Part shown: one piece after another, positions 49,101 through 61,199 of the stretch
Layout of the letters: each line of letters opens with the position of its first letter
Numbering within the stretch: position 1 is the first letter of the stretch
NCBI GenBank assembly: GCA_963969595.1
Contig: OZ018408.1
Location: 48,609,022 to 48,673,021, forward strand
DNA length: 64,000 nucleotides
Source of the DNA: Neckera pumila
Taxonomy: Eukaryota > Streptophyta > Bryopsida > Hypnales > Neckeraceae
Direction of reading: 5' to 3'
Position numbers and translations under genes: made by a program
The notes under the pieces: generated by a model
What the model saw: only the letters and a program-made list of their open reading frames with translations
What the model was told of the DNA's origin: nothing
The model's database searches: none

Positions 49101-52100
49101 GACAGACAAGAGAGTCGCAAATAGCATCCAGAATAATCATGTACATGTTCTCCAATGAAAAATAGCATCACCCCCAGTAGCTATTTCTCTAATCTGAAAT
49201 GCTTGTTTTTTTATTTTATTTTAATTTAGAAATGATGTCACCTACCTTCTCACACTTGATTCCTCGGTTTCAAACACCATCCGGAAGCGCATACCCACTG
49301 TAACTTGTGTACTGTATACAGCCTTGTGGTATTTGGCTAGAGGAATGACAAATTCAGACGGACTTTGCCTGTAAACAGAAGCATTAAGCACACATTGAAG
49401 AATTTAGGGCTAACATAACTAAAACAACCCCAAACTAAACCCTTCAACAATCTGTAGAATTTTGTAATCTGAAGAAGCAGGCCCTGCCAAACCTTAAACA
49501 GGAAGACGGAAGCCCAAACAAGTAGCACCAACCATCCTATATCATATCATTATCATATATGAACACGATTCCAAAACTCATGATATTCACATATGCACCT
49601 TGGGTTATAAAAGATTTTGAAGCGGCTGCTGGTAGCTGCCGCATGACTGGCGGCAGCAAGGACCCCGAAGTGCATACTATCGCTGGACAGCACTGAAGAA
49701 GGCACGACTGTTTGCTGCCTGTTGGCCCGCCTTATGCCCAGCAAGAGTTGGCCTTTATCATCCCTAAAGACATAGCGAAAGTTTTACATAAGGCTTAGAT
49801 GTGCACAGAACTAACAATATCGACTATCAGATAGGAGCAGTAATATATCCCACTAGGAGGACTCTATTGAAAGTAAGTCTCGCACAATCAAATCTTGTTC
49901 AGGCGAGGATGTTAAGGAGCCAGTATGAACAGAAAAGAAAGAGAATATGTAACAAGAAGAAAAAAAATTCCGCGTCCAAGAATTGCCTCTTAAATTATGC
50001 AGTTCAGTACGGGTTAAATACCTAATAAATAAGACCGAGTCACCTGCTTGCAGTCTCTTCGCGCTGACGAACACACTCCACCCGGTTGTGAGAAGATGCC
50101 TGCGCGGTTGGCCTGTACGAATGGCAAATAAGAAGTGCGTGAATGTTCATATCCCGGATAAAGAATAACAGCACAATTCAATCAGAATAGAAAATATAGT
50201 CGTCTTCTATCTGACTTTACAAAAATTCACAAAAGCATGAAATTCACCGAACTCAATGGCAGGTATGTAGGAATACTACGGGACCAACACACAGAGAATG
50301 ATTCTTGAAGAGATTTGGGGTCAGAGTAAGGATCTCATACTAACAACTCAATCTTGATTCATGCAATAGTATAGACGAAGGAAATTGCACCCTTACCTCT
50401 GTAAATATGGCGGAAGTGCCATTCCTGATCGTGAAGATCCCGCGCTACAAGCTCTTGAGCTGGTGGAGTTTGAGTAAAATCCTACAATTCACAAAAGTTA
50501 AAGATTACAACCTATTCTTCTCTTTGCATAGTTGTACTGCATAATTACAGAGAGTAGATTGAAATCTTATATCAAGCACTTCAGAAACAACACACATACT
50601 AAAAGTTTTGCAGAAATAAAGTAATGGACGGAAGAAACATACCAATGGTGGAAAAACTTTCTCAGCAGCACGCCGGGGTATGGAAAAGCCGCCATGGGTA
50701 CTAGTGTCACTCGCAGTTAAGGTCTTGCAGAAATACTCTGTTGGCTGCTTGTTAAGTACTCCAAAATCTGGTGGTAAGGCTTCTTTCTCCTACAAGAAGG
50801 ATGAAAAAATTAGAAAGAACGGTTGACATAACTCCCACCTCCTCGGACATGGATGTCCCCAACAAAACCACTAATAAGATAATCATAATGATCATAACCA
50901 TAATCTTGATCATAATGATATCATAAGAATAGTTTTATAAGTAAAAGATATCCTCCCTAAATCATAATGATATCATAATAATAATTTTATAAGTAAAAGA
51001 TATCCTCACTAAAAATATGCCGAATTTGGAAACGACTTTATTTGGGCAGCTTACAGGATTCTGAATGGGAAGCAGAGTCATCTGAGCGTAGACTTCATCA
51101 GTATCAAGATCAGCCTGGACAAACGCAAGCTCCGATCAGTACAACTTCCTTGCCTATCAATATTGAACTTCGGTGAAATGACACGGTTATATAATAGAAG
51201 GCACTGCTCCGTTGTCATATCACGTGCGTAATGAAACAACACCCTACAGTATACCATAAAATCTCAATCGATGCAAATGGGCAGCAACCAAATATCCATG
51301 AGGTACCCATAATGTTAAGTTAGATTTCACAGAATGAAGTAGAACAGTCATCATGCGTTCTACATTCTCACACGATACGCACATGGAGTGTGACGTTGTC
51401 AAGTAAACAAACAAGCCTTGGGGGGATGCTGGGGTAGTTAGGAATATGCGCATCAGCCTCCTTTTGTGTTGAAGCAGCCACCTGACAACATCCCATGTTA
51501 ATCAGACCAATTACATATAACCTCAGGCAGGACGAATAGCACACTGCCGAGGCTGCTTAATTACCCCGGGGAAACACAAAAGCCAAGATAGAGGACACGG
51601 ACCGTCCAAGAACTGGATTCAAAGAATATAGACCAGTTTTGACAAATCGACACGGAAATTTACTATTTACTATGGTAACCACACTCAATTCTTTCATTAA
51701 TGTAGACGTGCAGGTAGTGGATCTTTAGTGCTCAATTCCAGAATTTTCATCCACACTAGTGAAATTCCAGGGCGGCCCACCCTGTAATTTGAAAGGCGTT
51801 CTATTCTTCTGGATCTGAGATGTTGCTTAAATTTCATTACTTGGTTATAGAAACCCAAAGAACATTTTCACTACGCAAGAAAAAATGGTCATTTAAGAAA
51901 GTGATTTAGATACTAATAATTAAAAGCACACATCAACAAAGTGAATTGATGGCAAAAGTTGTAAGCCTGCAATGAAGACAACAGTGACCGCATGAAGACC
52001 TCTTAACTGCTCATAAATCTGGGCACATCCAATTACACCCTCATACCTGCTCAATATGACCTTGCGGAAAATACACCACACGGCTGCCAACGGGGGGGAG

Positions 52101-52992
52101 GGAAACTAAAGGTCCAGCACATGCATGCCACAGCTCAGAATTGAGACTCCGTCTTTCCCCTGCAAAACGCGTAGCCATTGATGAAGTGGAAGCGGAATAT
52201 CAATCATATACAAACTGAGACCAGCTCGGATGAGTAGTATCTCAGGTAGCATAGCTCTCGCAACATATTGGAATCTGAATACAGGCGACATAAAAAAACA
52301 GGGCATAACATCCTCCTATTTCAAAGCCAGCATTCATCTGCGAGTGCCAGCAACAATAAACTTCGAAGCTTAAAAAATGCGGCGTTGAGTTCGCCAGCTC
52401 CATTCCGCGAACTGATCTTTGAGGACACTTGAAGCCACTACGATGAACACATCGTCCACTGTGAAAGTCGGCGTGAAATATACTTAGATACCACTGAAAA
52501 CCAAAGCTACGAGACTGCGAAGAGCTACAAGTGTCAAGCACACGATAATCAAAACTCTCGAACTTTGGCCCTCGCGTACTACAGTGCCTTTAGTACGAGC
52601 TATTAGGCGATTGCTCGAAAGAATGCGCATCTACCATCGATCAATAAAAAACGCTGCAAAAGCAGTCTTGATATTCTCACGGGTAAGGTGGCCAACAACT
52701 GCTATCAAAATCTTATACGCTCCATGGTTCCACAACAAAAGGATTCTGTTCCGGACGTTCGCGAGAAAAAAAAAGTTGTGACTGACATCATCTTTGGTCT
52801 CAAACAACACTCTAAAGTGTAGGCATTGACATAGAGAAGAGCAAGACATCGACACTTTGCATCGGACAACTAAGCGTATAAATGATGAAATTCTACATGA
52901 AGAAGAAATGGGAATAGAACAGTACCTGGGTCCATGGTTCCCGCTGGAGCGTAGCCCGAGACCGAAAGCCTCGCTGGAGGACTAGAGTACAT
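46113..52992 (-). CDS. ARF: Class-A auxin response factor (ARF5/6/7/8-like activator)
   Basis: Fifteen exons on the minus strand encode 869 aa: 52926-52992, 52047-52159, 51383-51481, 51055-51114, 50643-50789, 50397-50481, 50022-50112, 49599-49763, 49246-49368, 48940-49015, 48660-48795, 47829-48421, 46996-47460, 46609-46799, 46113-46311. Every junction is GT-AG and in phase (2610 nt). Domains: dimerisation half [21 protein letters not shown]3 DNA-binding domain (~132-236, [37 protein letters not shown]), ARF ancillary domain (~258-345, [23 protein letters not shown]), a Gln-rich middle region (~388-740, [12 protein letters not shown]), and a C-terminal PB1 domain (~741-830) with the invariant Lys in [10 protein letters not shown] and the acidic face [16 protein letters not shown] Gln-rich middle marks activating class A. 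As known for the family, it binds TGTC elements in the nucleus and is held in check by Aux/IAA proteins through PB1. The ATG at 52992 is the first in frame; upstream ATGs are out of frame. Confidence 0.95.
50911..51014. repeat. 52-bp tandem duplication in ARF intron 4
   Basis: The unit starting CATAATGATATCATAA and ending AAAAGATATCCTCNCTAAA is present twice (50911-50962, 50963-51014) inside the intron between exons 4 and 5, with only a few changes, so it is a recent duplication. Confidence 0.85.
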
Positions 52993-54200
52993 GGTAAGAT
53001 GCCGAAATAGTCTCTTACAGAATGGGCACTGTGTGGAAGAACGGACGCAGAACGCATGCGAAACTAAAGATCCGAGGCGAAGGACTTTGTTGTCTTCTCA
53101 GGGAGAAGATGACCATGACTACCTTTGATCCATTGTGTGCATCATCTCCGTTCGTGAACTGCAATGTCCGCTTCAGACTTGTCGCATTACTACTGTAACC
53201 AGTCTGAAAACTCCCTCACACGCTAACCACTTCCTTCTAAGAGTGTTTTGTTTCTTTTGAAACAGTATGCCGCAGCTGAAGTCTAAAGGTCACTTCTACT
53301 CTTGCTACACCTAAAAGCTAACACTACTTCTTGAAGCCAGCACGCGCACAACCAATAGCATCGCTTCGAAGTTCTTGAGAGGATTCCAGTTTCTGTCTTT
53401 CAGTACCTCTAAGACTGCCTCCGCTCGGCAACACCAACAGTGTGCCTAAAAGAAAGACGACTGTCTCACGCTTCCAAGATGCTCCGCTCTCCACATCGTC
53501 TTCTTGTCCCCTTCAAACGACGATCATGAGCCAGTCGATGACGAAATTGGAGCGCAAAACATAACTCAAAACCATATACACCGTTGATCGAACGAGCTTC
53601 AGCTATCTCAGCCCCTACCTACTCCGTCTCTTTCTCCCAAAGGTCCAAGTTAAACTACAAACAGATTCCGGAGTGAAAAGAGCGCTCGGAACACCAATTC
53701 TGAAAATCCAAATTACAAAATCCTCGCTCCTAATTCCTTCACCGAGGTGCGAAGCTCAAACCAAATCCACATCCGATCCGCAACAGTCTTCACGATCTAC
53801 AAGAAAATCCGGAACACCAAAACGCCACAGAGCAACCCTGAGCCGACGAAAATTTGAGCGCGAAGTGCGCCATTAAGCCGCACCCGTTCCAATAAACAAG
53901 CCAGACGCACGAGACTCCGTCTCACTCACTGCCTCGAGAATCTCTCCCCCCTGCTCTCCGTCGCATACCTTCTCTTGCTCTCTCTCTCACACTCGCTCAC
54001 TCACTCCTTCACGCTCTCTCCCTCTCTCTCTGTGTGCTTCCCTCCTCTCAGTCCACAGCGGAGTGAGGCCACGAAAGAAAAGAGATGCTGGATCAGAGTG
54101 AGGCGATTCACGGCGAGCAAGACACGGGTAAGAAGACAGCGGAGTGAGAGGCCTTTCCGGGAATTCCTACACTGGAACTACTTACTGACGAAAGAAAGAG
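52993..54200 (-). promoter_or_regulatory. ARF upstream leader: uORFs and GA-rich tract
   Basis: Upstream of the ARF start (minus strand) is an apparently long leader. An ATG at 53057 opens a 61-codon frame that, using the exon 1-2 junction, overlaps the ARF start out of frame and stops inside exon 2. Another upstream ATG near 53117 opens a frame of about 33 codons. Farther out, 53965-54030 is a strong CT tract on the plus strand (GA-rich on the coding strand), typical of plant 5' leaders. One TGTCTC auxin-response-type hexamer lies at 53462-53467. The transcription start is unknown. Confidence 0.45.
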
Positions 54201-54621
54201 AATGAAGGGAGCATGATTCTTTTCTTCAGCTTGCCTTGCCAGCAGCATCCATCGTCATCGCATGCATCTGAGAGTGCGGACGGATGCTTCCGCGCCTCCA
54301 GAGTCCTGCCGGATCGGATGCCGGTCCAATGAACCTCCCCAGTTGTAGAGTAGCCTGCTCCTGAGAGGGGCGAGAGCATCTGGGAGCTAAAGAACAAATC
54401 TCCATAGCCAGGCAGCGCTATTAAAAAAAATTAAAAAAATTACGCGAAAAGGAACCGCGTCAGTCTACTGAAGCCCGGTTCAGTGGGAGAGAGACTGCTG
54501 CTGTAACTTAGTCTGAATGAGGAACGTCCTTCACATCCACTCATTCTCGTTACAGTAAATTCATCCTTTCACGTCCGTTCATGTGTACCTTACTACCTTA
54601 CGTAATTTTACATGCAGGACA

Positions 54622-55383
54622 TTAACCCCTAATGACTCAAAATGTACTTTCAAAATGGGCCAAAACTGCCAACAACTTGAGCAATTTTTTTGCTCATGTT
54701 TTCTTGAGATTGGATATAATGTAACCATAGGAACTTGAAGTTAACATTGAAATTGAGCACCTCACAAAATTTCAGATTATTTCACCGCACTCTTTATGAG
54801 ATATTTAATTTTGAAGTTTTTCTTGGGTCAATGGAAATACAGGGCAGTGCACTTTGAAGGAGCATATCTTTGTGAGAATATTTTGAAATGGTGCCTTTTT
54901 GTGCTCAATGAAAGATAAGAAAGTTGAGAATGTATATTTAAAATTTCATAACATTCCAAGAATTTTACAATTCATGGTCAAGCTTGCAATGCACGGTGGT
55001 CACTGAAATTTGAGTAGTCTTTGCAAGAGAAAATAGAATGGGACACTTGTCTTCTCCTTGAACTCCTTGGATCTGCCCTTTTTGAGGTAGATACGACCTT
55101 TATGAGGTGGGCAAGAAGCTCATTGGTTGGCTGATTTTTTAGTCCATGCCCAAACCAACACAAAAAAACAAGCTATAAACTACACTACACCACTTAACTT
55201 TGAAAAATTCCATAAGGTGGAGTTTAACTTGGAATTTAATGAAACCACTGTCATTGGATTTGTTTTGTGGTCTATTTTCTAGAAATAAATTATATTTTTC
55301 AATAAACTCAAAATTTCAAAACGGGCCGCTCAAAAAACAGGGGCAGCGACCAGAAAATGGTTGCTTGGGTCATTAGGGATTAA
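54622..55383. mobile_element. TTAA-flanked element G (762 bp, subfamily 2)
   Basis: TTAACCCCTAATGACTCAA at 54622, and an end which, reverse complemented, is TTAATCCCTAATGACCCAA (finishing 55383). The inverted ends match in 17 of 19 positions. The interior is only distantly like A-E (an AACCATAGGAACTT block followed by AAAATTTCAGATTATTTCACC and GAGATATTTAA). No open frame of interest. It lies about 1.6 kb upstream of the ARF start codon. Confidence 0.8.
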
Positions 55384-55389
55384 ATCCAT

Positions 55390-57430
55390 CCCACAAAGTA
55401 CGACAAGTAGGGTAAATTTTGTATTCTCTGGGATAAAAGTAAAAAACAATTCTCTATTTTATGCCGTATCTAGGATATGTTGCAAACCTCTCCTAGCTAA
55501 TTCAGGGTCTTTGATTGCAAATATGAATTCTGATATTGCAAAAAAAATCATATATGGCAAATAAAAAAAAAACGAGTAAATCCACCTTGCTGATTCTACT
55601 TTGTGGGATGGATTTAACGTCCTATAAAAAACATTGTTTAATAGAAGGTAGAGTCTAAGCATGTGAAAAAAGAGAAGACTTGGAGTGGCCAAAGAGTACA
55701 AAGCAAATGTAAAATACGGAGGTTTAGTGGTTTCACAATATTTCGGAAGGATTGGCATTTCTATTGAACAAGCATGGGAGTTCAATGACAAAAAAATGAC
55801 TGTATTTTGTGACTTATGGAATAGAAAATAGAGACTAGAAGGCCAAAATATACGTTAGTTGCAAGAGCACAAATCATTTATGAACTAGAAGATGATGAAA
55901 GTGGAAACTAAAGCATTGGCTTGAGCACCTAATGGATTTTGTGAAAGAGAGGTGTGAAGGCTTTTAAAAGATCCACGATCTCAAATATGGAAAGGTATTG
56001 GGGTTGAAAATTTTGACACTTACGAAGAAAATTACAATACTTTGTGTGATCTACCCTACAACAGAAGAGTGGAGCCATGATTGATCATTGATCTTATAGC
56101 AAGATTAAAAGACGCTCTATAGATGGCATATTCCAATCTACATACTTGGCAAACAAATACACAACCTAATTAAACTTAGATTTTGAAAAAATGAACAATG
56201 AAAACATTGGAGTCATATGAAGGAGTCTAGATAGCCAAGTTAAAAAAAATCAAATGATATATGGAGTAAAATTATACATTGCAAAATTGCAAAATATTTG
56301 TTGAATTTCATCCTTGAATTCGAACCTTGAGTATTTGAAAACCTTTAATCAAGTACACAACTTACAAAGGAAGGAGATAATTGCAATGAAGGCGACTTTC
56401 AAGAAGACATCAAAACATAAATCAAACAACAAATTCAATTTCACTTAATAGAATGATATATAGAGAACCAAAGAGTCGTAAAGGATAGTGCATTCCTTGT
56501 TGTAGTTGATATGGCATTGTCTAGAGGATTTGAATGCTTAGAAGACGTAGATAGGCCAACACAAAGAAGAGAGCAAGTATTGCATTTTAAATTGTTTGGA
56601 CACTATGACCAAACATATATTTTATTTCTGCAACCAATCAAAATAAAATTGGGTACAATCACAATTTGATGATCTCATTTTTATGAATTCAATAAAAGGA
56701 TGACGTGGCAATAGATCGTTGGATAATTGAACATGCTTACGCTTCTTTTCCACTCAAAATTTTGAATTAAAAAGTTCAACAAACCCGTTGAATGAATTGT
56801 GACTCACCCTATTATTTTGTTTGGTTTCATTAGCCTATTTCCTTCTTTGACTAAAAAATGACATTAGGACTCTAGAGGTTAAAATCTTTGAGGAACAAGG
56901 TGATGGACATTATTTGAATTTATAATTTATGTATCATAAAATTTTGATGGTTTTCCATCAATTCATATTTTACTTCATAAATATTTACATCGTATATATT
57001 TTGAATAATAAAATAAAATAGTGTTCATTGTATCTCATGCAATAACTTCTAGTTCTAATGTATATTCATTAGAGGTCTTCTCAACAAGAATGATTCTAGC
57101 CCAAAGGTGGATATAAATTCACTCATAAGATTCTTTTTAATACCATTTTTAATACCAATTGCAAATGTAATTTTTTTAGTCTATCCTACTAGAAATTCAA
57201 CATTAGAAATAGAAAATGTATTATTGTACAATTTCTAAAATCAAGCACTTCTAAATTTATGCTTTTTCAAACTAGATAAATAGCCCTTGAAGAGCACAAA
57301 GTCTAGTGGGGGTTGTTATTGGCCCTCTTACCACTTTCAACAACTAACGTAAAACAACCTATGAAAAGCAAAAGGCCCATTGTAGACACCTAGGGAATGA
57401 CCTATTAAAATCTTGCATCAATCCATGATA
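55390..57430. other. AT-rich stretch, possible old transposon
   Basis: Fragmentary plus- and minus-strand frames (up to 110 codons at 55459-55791, minus) with many stops. A Lys-rich plus-strand stretch around 56100-56450 has the look of decayed transposon coding DNA but no domain can be named. Confidence 0.3.
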
Positions 57431-57439
57431 GACAATTTT

Positions 57440-57890
57440 CCAATAAATGAGATTTGGGCTACAATAGGTTGAGTTAGTGGCTACCATCAATGTCTGGAAT
57501 GATGGTGATGGAGTGATTACTAATTGCAATAGGAACTTCCACCTTTGAGTGTAAATTCATCACAAGAAGTGGCATTTTGAGGCCTTCATGTTGTGGCCAT
57601 GTCAAAAAATATTGTAATTGCTTTAGGCAAGTGAAATGCCCATCATGGATGCACTTTTGGTTGGTTTTGGAGTAGTCTAGAGTTTGTTTGTTTGGGGCCA
57701 ATTGGACAACGCATTTCAAAAGTTCATAACTAATTCACACTTTGTTAAAAAAATAAAATTGAAATTGCTCTCCCCTATTTCTTACATTAGTCTCTATGTG
57801 GACTATTTTTTTTTAAAAATTTCAACAATGCCAACAGGGCAAATTAGTCATTCTGCCAGCCATAGGCTGATTCACCTTATCGTCATAGGC
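57440..57890 (+). repeat. Dispersed repeat R3, copy 3
   Basis: The best-preserved copy in plus orientation: GAGATTTGGGCTACAATAGG, TCTGGAATGATGGTGATGGA, GTTTGGGGCCAATTGGACAA, TTCATAACTAATTCACACTT and TTAGTCATTCTGCC. Confidence 0.8.
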
Positions 57891-58204
57891 TCATCTACTT
57901 TGTCTTTTTGGTGTATGGGGCGGCTCTTTTGTACTTTACTCTCTGGAATGGAATTTTCATCTGTCTATGTCAAAATAAACAACATCTTCACAAAATAATG
58001 AAAGTAGGTTGTCTTAACAATTAGGTTGTGTTATTCCAAGAAATTACTTTACAAGCCATCAAAGTCAACAAATACTTTTACAAATATTTCCATTTGTATA
58101 CATGGAGGTTCATAAGTCCCAAATACAACAATAACCAATTCAAAAGTAGTGCATTCTTGTGGAGTAGTAATGAAAAATACTTAAATAGTGTCAAATGTCA
58201 AAAA

Positions 58205-58495
58205 ATTAGTATGGGGCAACCTAATTTCACTACTTTGTGTACACAAAATAGTGAAATTAGGTTGCCTTGTCAATTAGGTTACCTTACCTGAAACAAATTA
58301 CCTCATGGATCAATGCTTGTTTCACATGGAGGCGCATGCCACTCTTTGAACCAAGCCTTGAACTGGTGCACAAGTCTATGCCATACACTTGGCTCTAAAT
58401 TAAATGCATCATCCTACAAAAAGCAATGAACATTTCAATAGTGTGGATTGTTGAGAAATTAGTGTGGGGCAACCTAATTTCACTATTTTGTATAG
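58205..58495. repeat. Hairpin and direct repeat of a GGCAACCTAATTTCAC motif
   Basis: GGGCAACCTAATTTCACTA at 58214-58232 pairs with TAGTGAAATTAGGTTGCC ending 58265, a near-perfect hairpin with a short loop. The block AATTAGTRTGGGGCAACCTA recurs at about 58458-58477. The whole may be a small transposon with one nested or duplicated end. Confidence 0.65.
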
Positions 58496-58539
58496 ATGAC
58501 TAGATCATAATTTCCAAAAACCATGTACTGTATAATACC

Positions 58540-59160
58540 ATGATCTTTTTTAGTCCACAAATCCCAGAAAGTCAGTTGACGGGGGCAGTCGTTTAAGTCC
58601 TTATTCCGGAATTCCGGGGTAAAGTTCAATAAGTTAGGGTTTCGTGAGAAATGAGCTGCCTCATGATCAGGTGGACTCCCTTCCCTGGCTCCCCTGGCTG
58701 CCTGAATTTGGCCCCTTCCTACTTCAACTCCAGATTTTGCGCTTGTGAATGGCGGCTCCTCATGAAAGTCTTCCCCATTCCGACATTCCAGAGTCCAGAC
58801 GCTAAATCCTTCCGTCGCATGCACGCAATGGAGTGGCCGGTATACCGGATGAAACTGCGGCTTCTTTTTCTCCCTAAAAGTACCGAAAAGCAAGTGGAAG
58901 GGACGGAGGCCTGGAAATCGATTGGCAATTTGGCATGCAGCCGGCAAGAGGTGGGAAAAGGTCATTGGCTGCCAACTAAGTTACGCATGAACAGACTGGA
59001 CCAGGCAGTCGACCTTTTCGGAAGAATTTGGAAGCAGACGGACGGCACTTTTTTCAAATTCGGGACCGACGGAGTTAACTTAACTTAGCAATGGGGGCTT
59101 GTATTTATGGCCTGGTGGTTGTATAAATGGGGGCGTAAGGTAACATTCTGTTTCAGTTGA
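58540..59160. other. GC-rich island, overlapping ORFs on both strands
   Basis: In contrast to its surroundings this stretch is GC-rich and open on both strands: 58651-59088 plus (145 codons) and 58483-58965 minus (160 codons). Neither translation shows a recognised domain. TATAAATGG occurs at 59123. It could be a captured gene fragment, a relic exon or a high-GC repeat. No splice-extended model could be built. Confidence 0.35.
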
Positions 59161-59749
59161 TTGGTTTGGCTGGTGGGGGCCTGACGAGTGTATAAGGTAG
59201 AGGCACCGGAAATCTCAAGTCTAGACAGACCGTACATAGCTTATCAATTCGGTCAACAAATAATAAGTTGTGTTTGGATTGTCTACATTTAGGTTCTGAA
59301 ATGACACCCCTTCCTAGAAAGGGACGCCATTGGGTACATGAACGCCATTGGGTGCCTCCACCGTAGTAGTGCAATGAGCCTCTTGCGGAAGCCATCCCGT
59401 TCCCTCCCCCCCCCCCCTTTTTATCCTTGGGAAAAAATCAGGAACTTTTTATTTGCAGGGCATGATAAAATTTGCACATTTTGACTTCATATTTGCTATC
59501 AAAGGTCCCAAATTAGCTAAGAGAGGTGTTAACAATTGAACAAAGACGGCACAAAATAGGAGGTCTTTTTTGCACTACTATAGACTCAACCGTGGTGGCC
59601 TAGGGGGATATTAAATTAAGCTTAATTCCTGATCGAAGGATTGAAAGAAGGCTCCAGTCTATTTACGACAATTAAAGTGCAGGTTGTGGTTACTGGCATT
59701 TGGAAGACTGTTGATGGAGCCACCCTTCTAAACTTGATCCCAGGGCCAC

Positions 59750-59975
59750 GCTAAGGGCTAGTTTCCATGGGAGGCTGGATCTAGAGGCCCATCTAGGGTG
59801 CCCATGGGTAGGGGAGGGCAAAATCCCAGAAATGTTCATATGAAGAACACCCCAAAAGATGAGGTTCAGACGGATGTCCAGAACCTCCAGCATTGTTTGC
59901 GCCTTTTGCAGCACTAGAGGCCTGGAGGTCCAATTCTGAACCCCCTCCAGACCCCATGGAAACGACTCCTAACTT
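59750..59975. mobile_element. GC-rich fold-back element, ~225 bp
   Basis: Left GGGCTAGTTTCCATGGGAGG and right CCCCATGGAAACGACTCC are an imperfect inverted pair. The inner TCTAGAGGCC also pairs with a GGCCT motif near 59920. Size and layout fit a MITE, possibly of the hAT type, but no 8-bp target duplication is visible. Confidence 0.5.
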
Positions 59976-60039
59976 AGCCACAGAGCTGGGTTGGGAGTGG
60001 AGGAAGAAGGGCCCTACAATCATCATTCAGATGAACCAG

Positions 60040-60510
60040 CCTGTCAAATGACTGGTTGATCCTGTTAGCATTTTTCTTTTTTTTCTTTTTAAATTCCACA
60101 TAAAGACTAATGTGAGAAATGGGGGAGAAAAATTGAATTTTATTTTTTTGACAAAATATGAATTTATTATGAATTTTTGAAGTGTGTTGCCCAATTGACC
60201 CCAAAAAATCTCTAGACTATCTCCAAACCAACAAAAGAGTACATTCATAATGGTCATCCATTCACTCACATGAAGTAGTCACAATATTTCAAAACATGAT
60301 CACAACATGAAGGCTTCAAAAAATCACTTCTTGTGATGAATTGACATTCAAAAGGTGGAAGTTCCGATTGCAAGCAATAATAACTCCATCACCATCATCC
60401 CAAACATTGATTGTGGCCACTAATTCAACCTATTGTAGTCCAAATCTCAATTTATTGAAAAAACATCTATCATGGATTGATGCAAGATTTTAATAGGTCA
60501 TTCCCTGGGT
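60040..60510 (-). repeat. Dispersed repeat R3, copy 4 (inverted)
   Basis: Reverse complement of 57440-57890, including TCCATCACCATCATCCCAAACATTG and CAATTGACCCCAAAAAATC. Both this copy and the 57440 copy are bordered by ATGGATTGATGCAAGATTTTAATAGGTCATTCC-type sequence (forward or reverse), so the element extends beyond the core. Confidence 0.75.
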
Positions 60511-60555
60511 GTCTATGATGGACATCCTTGTCTAAAAATGTAGCAACGCTTGCTC

Positions 60556-60620
60556 CTCCCTCCCCCCCCCCCCTCCCCCACCACCACCACCACCACCACC
60601 ACACACACACACACACACAT
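60556..60620. repeat. Poly-C / (CAC)n / (CA)n compound microsatellite
   Basis: A C-run, then eight or so CAC units, then about ten CA units. A similar C-run is at 59404-59417. Confidence 0.95.
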
Positions 60621-61199
60621 TTATTTTGAAGCATATTGGATAAAGATTAAATTTTATAATAAAATAACTACATGATCCATTGTATGAAAGAAGGGTCAGG
60701 GAGGATTTAGTCCCTCGTTGCCCCATCCAAGGGTAATTGTGAAAAATTGCCTCCTATTTTGTGCTGTGTCTTTTTTCATTTTTTCACCTCTCTAATCTAA
60801 CTTAGGGCCTTTGATTGCAAATATGAATTCAAAATTTCCAAATTTTATTATGTATTGCAAATTAAAAAAACTCCAATGTTTTCCCTAGGGATGAACTACA
60901 AGGCAATGAGGGTATCAATTTACCCCGGTCTGAAAGAAGTGGGCTAATGGGCTACAAGCATGCATCAAATTTTAGCTTTGCAACTAATGTTTAGAAAAAA
61001 ATGATTTAGCCATGAGGGCATGTATGTTTTTTTATAAGTTTAGTAAATGGCTAATAAATTTGTGATATAGGAGTTAAATATGGTGACAAACTCCAAAAAA
61101 ATTCAGCACTTACATTTCAAGTGAAAAAAACAACCAAAGAGGAAGTGGTTTATTTGTTCAATCAAACAAATCAAAATGTGAAAGTGGAATAACAATTGC

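Noticed and set aside
58483..59088. 145- and 160-codon frames as protein genes
   Set aside because: No recognised product on either strand; kept only as an unexplained GC-rich island.
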